From assembly GCA_029239415.1 (NCBI GenBank), contig JAQZAY010000082.1:1-12790 (forward strand): a DNA stretch of 12,790 bases, written 5' to 3'. The translations under genes and the position numbers were made by a program. Numbering within the stretch: position 1 is the first letter of the stretch; each line of letters starts with the position of its first letter. Below, piece after piece: positions 7,386 through 12,790 of this stretch. The notes under the pieces are model-generated. The model ran no database searches. It was not told the origin of the DNA and saw nothing but the letters and a program-made list of their open reading frames with translations. Origin of the DNA: Pseudomonas sp. (lineage in GTDB: Bacteria > Pseudomonadota > Gammaproteobacteria > Pseudomonadales > Pseudomonadaceae).

Positions 7386-7397
7386 CAAAGGTGCTCC

Positions 7398-8186
7398 CTA
7401 AAAACCAAGGCTGGACAGCAGGTCGTCGACATCGTCCTGACCGGACACGACGTCTTCACGCTTATCGGCATGAATCTGCGGACCTTCACCCCGAGTCGGA
7501 TGTATTTCTCGATCTTTTTCAGCGCGCAGCTGCTCGTGGTCATGTTCGATACCGGCAAAACGGTCGACCTGGCTGGCCATCAGCACCAGCTTGAGCAGGT
7601 TGCTCTCGACATCGGTCACCAGCTGCGTGACCCGCTTGATCACCTGGCCGGTCAGGTCCTGATAGTCCTGGGCCAGCAGGATGTCGTTGAGGTGCGTGGC
7701 CACTTCGCGACTGCCGGCTTCGCTGCGCGTCAGGAAACTGTCGATGCGCTTGGCCAGCTCACGGAACTCCGTCGCCGCGACTTCGCGGCGCATGAAGCGC
7801 TGCCAGTCGACACTCAGCGACTGGGCCTCGGCGGCCAGCGTGTTGAGCACCGGCGTGCTGTCTTCGACCAGGTCCATGGTGCGGTTGGCCGCGCCCTCGG
7901 TGAGCTTGACCACGTACGACAAGCGCTCGGTGGCATCGGTGATCTGCGACACTTCCTCGGCCTGCGGCATGCGCGGGTCGATCTGGAAACTGACGATGGC
8001 ACTGTGCAACTCGCGGGTGAGCTTGCCGACTTCCTGGTACAGGCCACGGTCGCGGGTCTGGTTGAGCTGGTGGATCAGCTGCACCGCCTCGCCGAAGCGC
8101 CCTCGTTCAAGGCTCTCGACCAGTTCCTGGGCGTGTTTCTTCAGGGTCGATTCAAACTCCCCCAAAGACGATTGTGTTGACTCCAT
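7398..8186 (-). CDS. cheZ: CheY-P phosphatase CheZ
   Basis: CheZ speeds dephosphorylation of CheY-P and so ends the motor-switch signal. The 262-residue product is mainly long helices forming the dimeric four-helix bundle. The catalytic segment LLAQDYQDLTGQVIKRV (170-186) contains D177 and Q181, equivalent to E. coli D143 and Q147. After a charged, flexible stretch (about 212-249) the protein ends in the CheY-binding peptide DDVDDLLSSLGF (251-262), the counterpart of the E. coli CheZ tail. The start ATG (8184-8186) has AGGGGG shortly upstream in an 18-base gap after cheY. It is somewhat longer than the E. coli protein (214 residues), as is usual in Pseudomonas. The cheA ribosome-binding site begins within its stop codon, pointing to coupled translation. 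Confidence 0.96.
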   Translation of the reverse strand: MESTQSSLGEFESTLKKHAQELVESLERGRFGEAVQLIHQLNQTRDRGLYQEVGKLTRELHSAIVSFQIDPRMPQAEEVSQITDATERLSYVVKLTEGAANRTMDLVEDSTPVLNTLAAEAQSLSVDWQRFMRREVAATEFRELAKRIDSFLTRSEAGSREVATHLNDILLAQDYQDLTGQVIKRVTQLVTDVESNLLKLVLMASQVDRFAGIEHDHEQLRAEKDREIHPTRGEGPQIHADKREDVVSGQDDVDDLLSSLGF

Positions 8187-8204
8187 GACGCCCCCTGACG
8201 TGAC

Positions 8205-8579
8205 TCAGCCGTTGACGCGCTCGAAGATCTTCTCGATCTTTTCTTTGAGCACTTGCGCGGTGAAAGGCTTGACCACGTAGCCATTGACGCCGGCCTGGGC
8301 CGCTTCGATGATCTGTTCGCGCTTGGCTTCGGCCGTGACCATCAGCACCGGCAGGTGCTTGAGGCGCTCGTCGGCGCGCACCTTGCGCAGCAGGTCGATA
8401 CCCGACATGCCGGGCATGTTCCAGTCGGTCACCAGGAAGTCGAAATGATTGCTTTCAAGCAGGGGCAGCGCGGTGGTGCCGTCGTCGGCCTCCTGGGTAT
8501 TGGTGAAGCCCAGGTCACGCAGCAGGTTCTTGATGATCCGCCGCATCGTCGAGAAGTCGTCAACGATGAGGATTTTCAT
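8205..8579 (-). CDS. cheY: Chemotaxis response regulator CheY
   Basis: CheY is the single-domain response regulator that, when phosphorylated by CheA, binds FliM and changes motor rotation. The 124-residue product shows the full active site: acidic pair D7/D8, phosphoacceptor D52 (VTDWNMPG), T82, switch tyrosine Y101 and K104 in NGYVVKPF. No output domain is attached. ATG 8577-8579 gives the usual MKILIVDD start, but the only good ribosome-binding sequence, GGAGGT at 8596-8601, lies sixteen bases upstream. A TTG at 8589-8591, four codons earlier and in frame, is only four bases from it, so the N-terminus may be four residues longer. About 100 bases separate it from fliA, the longest gap in this part of the cluster, with a terminator-like hairpin, which suggests cheY may head a separate transcript. 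Confidence 0.95.
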   Translation of the reverse strand: MKILIVDDFSTMRRIIKNLLRDLGFTNTQEADDGTTALPLLESNHFDFLVTDWNMPGMSGIDLLRKVRADERLKHLPVLMVTAEAKREQIIEAAQAGVNGYVVKPFTAQVLKEKIEKIFERVNG

Positions 8580-8595
8580 GTCTTTGTTCAATTAG

Positions 8596-8601
8596 ACCTC
8601 C
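8596..8601 (-). promoter_or_regulatory. Ribosome-binding sequence GGAGGT of cheY
   Basis: This is a perfect anti-16S match on the minus strand. It is sixteen bases from ATG 8577-8579 (too far for the optimum) and four bases from TTG 8589-8591 (slightly too near), so it leaves the cheY start open. The four bases in between are CTAA. Confidence 0.55.
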
Positions 8602-8617
8602 AAGCAGTCTTAAACGC

Positions 8618-8631
8618 GCTCAGCGCTGAGC
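8618..8631. other. 14-bp perfect palindrome in the cheY leader
   Basis: GCTCAGCGCTGAGC reads identically on both strands, 17 bases upstream of the cheY GGAGGT sequence. As RNA it could form a five-pair stem with a GCGC loop; as DNA it could be a dimeric-protein operator. It lacks a T run on the minus strand, so it is not a terminator by itself. Confidence 0.5.
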
Positions 8632-8658
8632 ACGCACTCAATCAATGGGTCACTACAG

Positions 8659-8678
8659 AAAAACGACTGCGGGCAGTC
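8659..8678 (-). terminator. Terminator-like hairpin after fliA
   Basis: Just after the fliA stop the minus strand reads GACTGCCCGCAGTC, then G and TTTTT. The arms GACTG and CAGTC pair around a CCCG loop, and five T follow at 8659-8663. The stem is short, so strength is uncertain, but it stands at the boundary between the flhA-flhF-fleN-fliA block and the cheY-led block, where a transcript end would make sense. Confidence 0.45.
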
Positions 8679-8682
8679 CGGT

Positions 8683-9423
8683 TCAACGCGCCCGCCATTC
8701 CCCAAGGCGACTGCGCAGGCGCGCGGCACACTGGCTGTGCAACTGGCTGACGCGCGACTCGCTGACTCCCAGCACCTCGCCGATTTCCTTGAGGTTCAGT
8801 TCCTCGTCGTAGTACAGCGCCAGCACCAGGCGTTCACGCTCGGGCAGGTTGGCGATGGCATCGGCCAAGGCCCCCTGGAAGCGCTCGTCTTCCAGGTCTC
8901 GCGACGGCTCCGCCTGGGCGCTGACGCCATCTTCGTGCAAGCCTTCGTGCTCGCCGTCCTGCAAGAGGTCGTCAAAGCTGAACAGGCGGCTGCCCAAGGT
9001 ATCGTTGAGAATCGCGTAGTAATCGTCGAGACCTAACTGGAGTTCGGCCGCAACCTCGTGATCTTTAGCGTCGCGACCGGTTTTTGCTTCGACGGCGCGA
9101 ATCGCATCGCTGACCATGCGCGTATTGCGGTGTACCGAACGCGGTGCCCAGTCGCCCTTGCGCACCTCGTCGAGCATCGCGCCACGAATGCGGATGCCGG
9201 CGTAGGTCTCGAAACTGGCACCCTTGCTGGCGTCGTACTTGCTGGCCACCTCGAGCAGACCGATCATCCCGGCCTGGATCAGGTCCTCGACCTGCACGCT
9301 GGCTGGCAAGCGTGCCAGCAAGTGGTAGGCGATCCGCTTGACCAGCGGCGCATAGCGCTCGACCAGCTCGTACTGGGCGTCGCGCGAAGCCTTGCGATAC
9401 ATCTTGAAACCGCTCGCGTTCAT
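8683..9423 (-). CDS. fliA: Flagellar sigma factor FliA (sigma-28)
   Basis: FliA directs RNA polymerase to late flagellar and chemotaxis promoters such as those of flagellin genes; in Pseudomonas it is held by the anti-sigma factor FlgM. The 246-residue product shows region 2 (about 20-92, with VEDLIQAGMIGLLEVASKYD and FETYAGIRIRGAMLDEVR), region 3 (about 95-170) and region 4 (about 185-240). In region 4, NLPERERLVLALYY precedes the helix-turn-helix LKEIGEVLGVSESRVSQLH. The start ATG (9421-9423) overlaps the fleN stop in an ATGA arrangement, so its translation is probably coupled to fleN. Nothing is missing or truncated. I searched by eye downstream for a FliA-type promoter ahead of cheY and did not find a convincing one. 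Confidence 0.97.
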   Translation of the reverse strand: MNASGFKMYRKASRDAQYELVERYAPLVKRIAYHLLARLPASVQVEDLIQAGMIGLLEVASKYDASKGASFETYAGIRIRGAMLDEVRKGDWAPRSVHRNTRMVSDAIRAVEAKTGRDAKDHEVAAELQLGLDDYYAILNDTLGSRLFSFDDLLQDGEHEGLHEDGVSAQAEPSRDLEDERFQGALADAIANLPERERLVLALYYDEELNLKEIGEVLGVSESRVSQLHSQCAARLRSRLGEWRAR

Positions 9424-10253
9424 ATCACCGGTCCTGCACTGGTGGGCTGCACCAGGCGCTCGACAAAAAATTCCAGATGGCCACGCGGGTTGGCGGGCAA
9501 TGGCCAGCTATCGACCTTCTGCGCGATGGCCTTGAAGGCCAGCGCGCACTTGGAGCGCGGGAAGGCTTCGTACACCGCACGCTGCTTCTGCACCGCCTTG
9601 CGCACGCACTCGTCATAGGGCACGGCGCCCACGTATTGCAGCGCGACGTCGAGGAAGCGATCGGTGACCTTGGTCAGCTTGGCGAACAGGTTGCGTCCTT
9701 CCTGGGGGCTCTGGGCCATGTTGGCCAGGACCCTGAACCGATTCATGCCATAGTCGCGGTTCAGCAGCTTGATCAGCGCATAGGCGTCGGTGATGGAGGT
9801 CGGCTCGTCGCATACCACCAGCAGGACTTCCTGGGCGGCGCGCACGAAGCTGACCACCGAGTCGCCGATACCGGCGGCGGTGTCGATCACCAGCACATCC
9901 AGGTTGTCGCCCAGCTCGCTGAAGGCCTGGATAAGACCCGCGTGCTGCGCCGGCGCCAGGTGCACCATGCTCTGGGTGCCCGAGGCCGCAGGCACGATGC
10001 GCACGCCACCGGGCCCCACCAGGAGCACGTCGCGCAGATCGCAGCGGCCCTCGATCACGTCGGCCAGCGTGCGCTTGGGCGTCAGGCCCAGCAACACGTC
10101 GACGTTGGCCAGCCCCAGGTCTGCGTCCAGCAGCATGACCCGGCGGCCAAGCTCGGCCAGCGCCAGCGAGAGGTTCACTGATACGTTTGTCTTGCCGACG
10201 CCACCTTTGCCACCGGTGACGGCAATCACCTGTACGGGATGCATGCTACCCAT
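9420..10253 (-). CDS. fleN: Flagellar number regulator FleN (FlhG), MinD/ParA-type ATPase
   Basis: FleN limits flagella to the right number, in Pseudomonas by binding the master regulator FleQ, and works with FlhF. The 277-residue product carries a deviant Walker A KGGVGKTN (16-23), the LLDADLGLANVDVLLG segment (41-56) typical of MinD/FlhG, and Walker B VLVIDTAAG (120-128, D124). The C-terminal tail (about 248-277) ends GHLEFFVERLVQP, the region in MinD relatives where a membrane-targeting helix occurs. The start ATG (10251-10253) has only a weak AAGG about twelve bases upstream. A second in-frame ATG three codons on (MHPVQVIAV) is possible. A small open frame from the flhF-fleN gap ends just inside the fleN start, so coupling may matter. 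It overlaps fliA by four bases. Confidence 0.96.
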   Translation of the reverse strand: MGSMHPVQVIAVTGGKGGVGKTNVSVNLSLALAELGRRVMLLDADLGLANVDVLLGLTPKRTLADVIEGRCDLRDVLLVGPGGVRIVPAASGTQSMVHLAPAQHAGLIQAFSELGDNLDVLVIDTAAGIGDSVVSFVRAAQEVLLVVCDEPTSITDAYALIKLLNRDYGMNRFRVLANMAQSPQEGRNLFAKLTKVTDRFLDVALQYVGAVPYDECVRKAVQKQRAVYEAFPRSKCALAFKAIAQKVDSWPLPANPRGHLEFFVERLVQPTSAGPVI

Positions 10254-10359
10254 GTGTTTTTATTACCTTGTCTCGCTTGGTCCCGGGCCACATGAGGGAT
10301 TGCGCTGCCAATGCCAGAAGCTCGCCGGGCAATCCCTTGATGTAGGTTGTTTGCAACAT
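10246..10359 (-). CDS. Possible 37-residue small protein between flhF and fleN
   Basis: An open frame of 37 codons starts at ATG 10357-10359 and ends at TAG 10246-10248. GAGGG (10365-10369), formed from the flhF stop codon and the bases after it, lies five bases ahead of the ATG, a better ribosome-binding site than that of fleN itself. The frame overlaps the fleN start by eight bases in another phase. The product would begin MLQTTYIKGLPGELLALAAQ, with a short hydrophobic/amphipathic middle (about 10-24) and a basic end (KRDKVIKTHG). Against it, the third codon positions are only about two-thirds G/C and rare codons (ATA, GTA, CGA) appear, unlike the neighbours. It could be a leader peptide that couples translation to fleN, a real small protein, or a chance frame. 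I recognise no family. Confidence 0.3.
   Translation of the reverse strand: MLQTTYIKGLPGELLALAAQSLMWPGTKRDKVIKTHG
10296..10336 (-). repeat. Inverted repeat in the fleN leader
   Basis: On the minus strand GGGATTGC (10329-10336) is followed 25 bases later by its exact complement GCAATCCC (10296-10303). The transcript could form an eight-pair stem with a long loop upstream of fleN. No T run follows, so it is not a terminator. It lies inside the possible 37-codon frame, so translation of that frame would open the stem. Confidence 0.5.
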
Positions 10360-10367
10360 TATGACCC

Positions 10368-11672
10368 TCAACCTGCGCGCTTGCCTGGGTTGTGGTAGAG
10401 ATCAGCGAACATGTCGGCCATGGCCTCCTCGCTGGGCTCGTCCTGCGTCTGCACGCTGACGGCGCGGCTGACCAATTGGTGAGGGCGCGGCAGGTGGAGA
10501 TCGTCAGGAATACGGGGGCCATCGGTCAGGTAGGCCACCGGCAGTTCATGTTCGATGACCAGGCTCAGCACGTCGCCGAGACTGCCTGTTTCATCGAGCT
10601 TGGTCAGGATGCAACCGGCCAGGCCACAGCGCTTGTAGCTGTGGTAGGCGGCGGTCAGCACCTGCTTCTGGCTGGTGGTTGCCAGTACCAGGTAATTGCG
10701 CGAGGCGATGCCACGGCCGGCCAGGGTTTCGAGTTGCATGCGCAGGGCCGGGTCGCTGGCCTGCAGGCCAGCGGTATCGATCAGCACCACGCGCTTGCGC
10801 AACAACGGCTCCAGGGCCTGGGCAAGGGACTGCCTCGGGTCGACATGAGTCACCGGCACACCAAGGATCCGACCCAGGGTCTTGAGCTGTTCCTGGGCGC
10901 CGATGCGGTAGCTGTCCATGCTCACCAGTGCCAGGTTCTGCGCGCCGTACTTGAGCACATAGCGGGCCGCCAGCTTGGCCAGCGTGGTGGTCTTGCCCAT
11001 GCCGGCCGGGCCCACCACGGCGATCACCCCGCCCTCCTCGATCGGCTCGACCTCGGGCACGGCGATCTTGCGCGCCAGGTGCGCCAGCAGCATGCGCCAC
11101 ACCTGGCGCGGCTCGCGGATACCGGCGGTGAGATCGAGCAGCTCGCGAGCGATAGGGCCGGACAGCCCGATGCGCTGCAGGCGCCGCCAGATGCTGGCCT
11201 GCTGCGGCTGGTTGCCCTGCAGCTGGCTCCAGGCCAGCGAGCCGAGCTGCACTTCGAGCAGCTCGCGCAGGCCCGACAGCTCGGAGCGCATGGCATCGAA
11301 CAGGCGTGGGTCGACCGGTGCCGGCGCGACAGGCGCGGCCGGGGCCTGCACCAGCGGCTCGATCAATGGCTCGGAAGCCGTCAGCGACTGGCCGGCGAAC
11401 AGCTGGCGGTTGCCCTGTTCGCTCTCGTTGCGCCCGGCCAGTTCAGCCTGGGCGGTGGCAATGCGCGACTGGGTCTTGCGCAGCTCTTGTTCAAGCTCGG
11501 CATTGGGCACCCGTGGGGCCAGCGCGGACGGCGCGTAGTCCAGCGCTGCCGTCAGCTCGACACCGCCGGCGATGCGGCGGTTGCCGATGATGGCGGCATC
11601 GGAGCCAAGCTCATCGCGGACCAGCTTCATGGCCTGACGCATATCGGCGGCGAAGAAACGCTTAACTTGCAT
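10368..11672 (-). CDS. flhF: Flagellar placement GTPase FlhF (SRP-type)
   Basis: FlhF marks the cell pole for flagellar assembly and recruits early MS-ring components; it is antagonised by FleN/FlhG. The 434-residue product has the basic-type N-terminal segment MQVKRFFAADMRQAMKLVRDEL (first 22 residues), an Ala/Pro-rich linker region (about 100-122), an N domain (about 125-205) and the SRP-like G domain (about 213-395). GTPase motifs seen are G1 GPAGMGKTTT (221-230), the DSYRIGAQEQL segment (253-263), G3 DTAG (299-302), G4 TKLDETG (357-363) and DGPRIPDDLH (384-393). The start ATG (11670-11672) follows flhA by eleven bases, and its GAGG ribosome-binding sequence overlaps the flhA stop codon, so the pair are probably coupled. 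A 114-base gap separates it from fleN. Confidence 0.97.
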   Translation of the reverse strand: MQVKRFFAADMRQAMKLVRDELGSDAAIIGNRRIAGGVELTAALDYAPSALAPRVPNAELEQELRKTQSRIATAQAELAGRNESEQGNRQLFAGQSLTASEPLIEPLVQAPAAPVAPAPVDPRLFDAMRSELSGLRELLEVQLGSLAWSQLQGNQPQQASIWRRLQRIGLSGPIARELLDLTAGIREPRQVWRMLLAHLARKIAVPEVEPIEEGGVIAVVGPAGMGKTTTLAKLAARYVLKYGAQNLALVSMDSYRIGAQEQLKTLGRILGVPVTHVDPRQSLAQALEPLLRKRVVLIDTAGLQASDPALRMQLETLAGRGIASRNYLVLATTSQKQVLTAAYHSYKRCGLAGCILTKLDETGSLGDVLSLVIEHELPVAYLTDGPRIPDDLHLPRPHQLVSRAVSVQTQDEPSEEAMADMFADLYHNPGKRAG

Positions 11673-11683
11673 GGTGCACTACC

Positions 11684-12790
11684 TCAGCCGTTGGGGCCCA
11701 CTGTGGCGACGATGGTCACTTGCTTGTTGTCAGGTATTTCCTGATACGCCAAGACATGCAAGTTCGGTACAGCCAGGCGGCCGAATCGCGACAGCATCGC
11801 CCTGATCGGTCCTGCGACCAGGAGAATCGCCGGCTGCCCTTGCATCTCTTGACGCTGGGCAGCCTCGATCAGCGAACGCTGAAGCTTTTCGGCCATGCTG
11901 GGCTCAAGAAGAACACCATCTTCCTGACCCTGCCCGGCCCTTTGCAGACTATTGAGCAAGATCTGTTCCAACCTTGGCTCGAGGGTGATCACGGGCAGCT
12001 CCGCCTCAACGCCCACAATGCTTTGCACGATGGCGCGACACAATCCGACCCGCACCACCGCCACCAGCGCGGCGGTATCTTGACTCCGTCCGGCGTTGTT
12101 GGCGATGGCTTCGGCGATGCTCCTGATGTCACGTACTGGCACTTGCTCGGACAACAGGGCCTGCAGGACCTTCAACAGGCCTGACAAAGAAATGACGCCC
12201 GGCACCAGCTCCTCGGCCAGTTTCGGCGAAGCCTTGGCGAGGACCTGCAGCAGTTGCTGGACTTCCTCGTGGCCGATCAGCTCGTGGCAGTGCTTGTAGA
12301 GGATCTGGTTCAGGTGGGTAGCGACCACCGTGCTCGCATCGACCACGGTATAGCCCAGCGACTGGGCCTGGCTGCGCTGGCCGACATCGATCCACACCGC
12401 TTCCAGGCCAAAGGCCGGGTCGCGCGCGGCGATACCGTTGAGCGTGCCGAACACCTGCCCCGGGTTGATGGCCAGCTCGCGGTCCGGATAGATCTCGGCC
12501 TCGGCCAGGATCACCCCCATCAGCGTCAGGCGGTAGGCACTGGGCGCCAGGTCGAGGTTGTCGCGTATGTGCACCGTGGGCATGAGGAAGCCCAGGTCCT
12601 GGGAGAGTTTCTTGCGCACCCCCTTGATCCGCGCCAGCAGTTGCCCACCCTGGTTGCGGTCGACCAGCGGGATCAGGCGGTAGCCCACCTCCAGGCCGAT
12701 CATGTCGATGGGGGTCACGTCGTCCCAGCCCAGCTCCTTGGTGTCGATGGCGCGCTGCGGCGAAGGCAGCAAGTCTTGCTGGCGCTGCAG
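11684..12790 (-). CDS. flhA: Flagellar export apparatus protein FlhA, partial (5' end off the window)
   Basis: FlhA is the inner-membrane ring component of the flagellar type III export gate; its cytoplasmic part docks chaperone-substrate complexes. Only the C-terminal 368 residues are inside the window; the family is about 700 residues, so the transmembrane half lies beyond the right edge. The frame is open to the last base (reading LQRQQD before LLPSPQRAIDTKELGWDD), so the first internal start codon is not the real start. The visible part is the whole cytoplasmic domain: IDMIGLEVGYRLIPLVD, GVRKKLSQDLGFLMPTVHIRDN, the INPGQVFGTLNG stretch, QSLGYTVVDASTVVATHLNQIL, and HELIGHEEVQQLL, all typical of FHIPEP proteins. 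No membrane segments are seen here, as expected. It ends TGA at 11684-11686, within the flhF ribosome-binding region. Confidence 0.97.
   Translation of the reverse strand: MQRQQDLLPSPQRAIDTKELGWDDVTPIDMIGLEVGYRLIPLVDRNQGGQLLARIKGVRKKLSQDLGFLMPTVHIRDNLDLAPSAYRLTLMGVILAEAEIYPDRELAINPGQVFGTLNGIAARDPAFGLEAVWIDVGQRSQAQSLGYTVVDASTVVATHLNQILYKHCHELIGHEEVQQLLQVLAKASPKLAEELVPGVISLSGLLKVLQALLSEQVPVRDIRSIAEAIANNAGRSQDTAALVAVVRVGLCRAIVQSIVGVEAELPVITLEPRLEQILLNSLQRAGQGQEDGVLLEPSMAEKLQRSLIEAAQRQEMQGQPAILLVAGPIRAMLSRFGRLAVPNLHVLAYQEIPDNKQVTIVATVGPNG

Noticed and set aside
6660..8180. Long plus-strand open frame (over 500 codons) opposite cheA and cheZ
   Set aside because: Same low-complexity antisense composition (many Asp, His, Gln, Leu, Val); the minus-strand CheA and CheZ reading is decisive.
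8614..8649. An 11-codon open frame in the fliA-cheY gap beginning at TTG
   Set aside because: Too short, no ribosome-binding sequence ahead of it, and no coding character.
8580..8760. Possible sigma-28 (FliA) or sigma-70 promoter ahead of cheY
   Set aside because: No TAAA/TCAA element with a correctly spaced GCCGATAA-like element, and the best TTGAAC-type -35 has no good -10 at 16-18 bases.
8956..8985. FliA stretch SFDDLLQD resembling the CheA/ParP motif
   Set aside because: It lies within the sigma factor's region 3 area, lacks the flanking acidic pattern, and a six-residue match of this kind can occur by chance. It does show that the short core alone is not specific.
10354..10365. CATAAT near the flhF end as a -10 element of a fleN promoter
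   Set aside because: Five of six bases match TATAAT, but no -35-like hexamer occurs at proper distance; too weak to annotate.
10392..11744. Plus-strand open frame of 450 codons opposite flhF
   Set aside because: Composition is typical of an antisense shadow, no start-site support, and FlhF with all GTPase motifs occupies the other strand.
12770..12772. Internal TTG as the start of the FlhA frame
   Set aside because: The frame stays open to the window edge with FlhA-like sequence upstream, so this is simply an internal Leu codon of a gene cut by the edge.
1..12790. Mobile elements, CRISPR arrays, tRNA or rRNA genes, defence or biosynthetic systems
   Set aside because: Nothing with such structure was seen; the window is almost entirely filled by one conserved flagellar-chemotaxis gene series.

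Overview
The window is a contiguous piece of a chromosomal flagellar-chemotaxis cluster. All genes lie on the minus strand, so transcription runs from position 12790 towards 1. High GC, the gene order flhA-flhF-fleN-fliA-cheY-cheZ-cheA-cheB-motC-motD-parC-parP-cheW-DUF2802, and protein sequences that recall Pseudomonas proteins (MotC/MotD stator pair, FleN, FliA, CheW) point to a polarly flagellated Pseudomonas, probably near the P. putida/P. fluorescens groups. The genus call comes from remembered family sequences, not from a search.

Layout in transcription order. First comes an export and flagellar-placement block: the C-terminal half of FlhA (cut by the right edge), the SRP-type GTPase FlhF, the MinD/ParA-type ATPase FleN and the sigma-28 factor FliA. 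A terminator-like hairpin and a short palindrome sit in the fliA-cheY gap. The chemosensory block follows: CheY, CheZ, CheA and CheB. Then come the second stator pair MotC/MotD, the array-positioning pair ParC (ParA-like ATPase) and ParP (CheW-like), the adaptor CheW, and a membrane-anchored DUF2802 protein cut by the left edge. Genes are tightly packed, with TGATG or ATGA start/stop overlaps at cheB/motC, parC/parP and fleN/fliA. No gene-free stretch exceeds about 115 bases.

Functionally, FlhF and FleN set where and how many flagella form, and FliA switches on late genes. CheA with CheW relays receptor signals to CheY, which CheZ resets. CheB adapts the receptors. ParC and ParP place the arrays at the pole, and MotC/MotD power rotation.

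This is a well-known type of locus and I see no new multi-gene system in it. Two things deserve a second look. (1) A short acidic motif of the form F-[DE]-x-L-L-D occurs four times in the CheA linker, where no P2 domain is evident. It recurs in the ParP N-terminus and resembles the CheY-binding tail of CheZ. (2) A possible 37-codon small gene, with a good ribosome-binding site, fills the flhF-fleN gap and runs into the fleN start. Smaller observations are hairpins in the parP-cheW, fliA-cheY and cheA-cheB gaps and a 24-bp in-frame tandem repeat in cheA. No RNA genes, insertion sequences, CRISPR arrays or attachment sites were seen.
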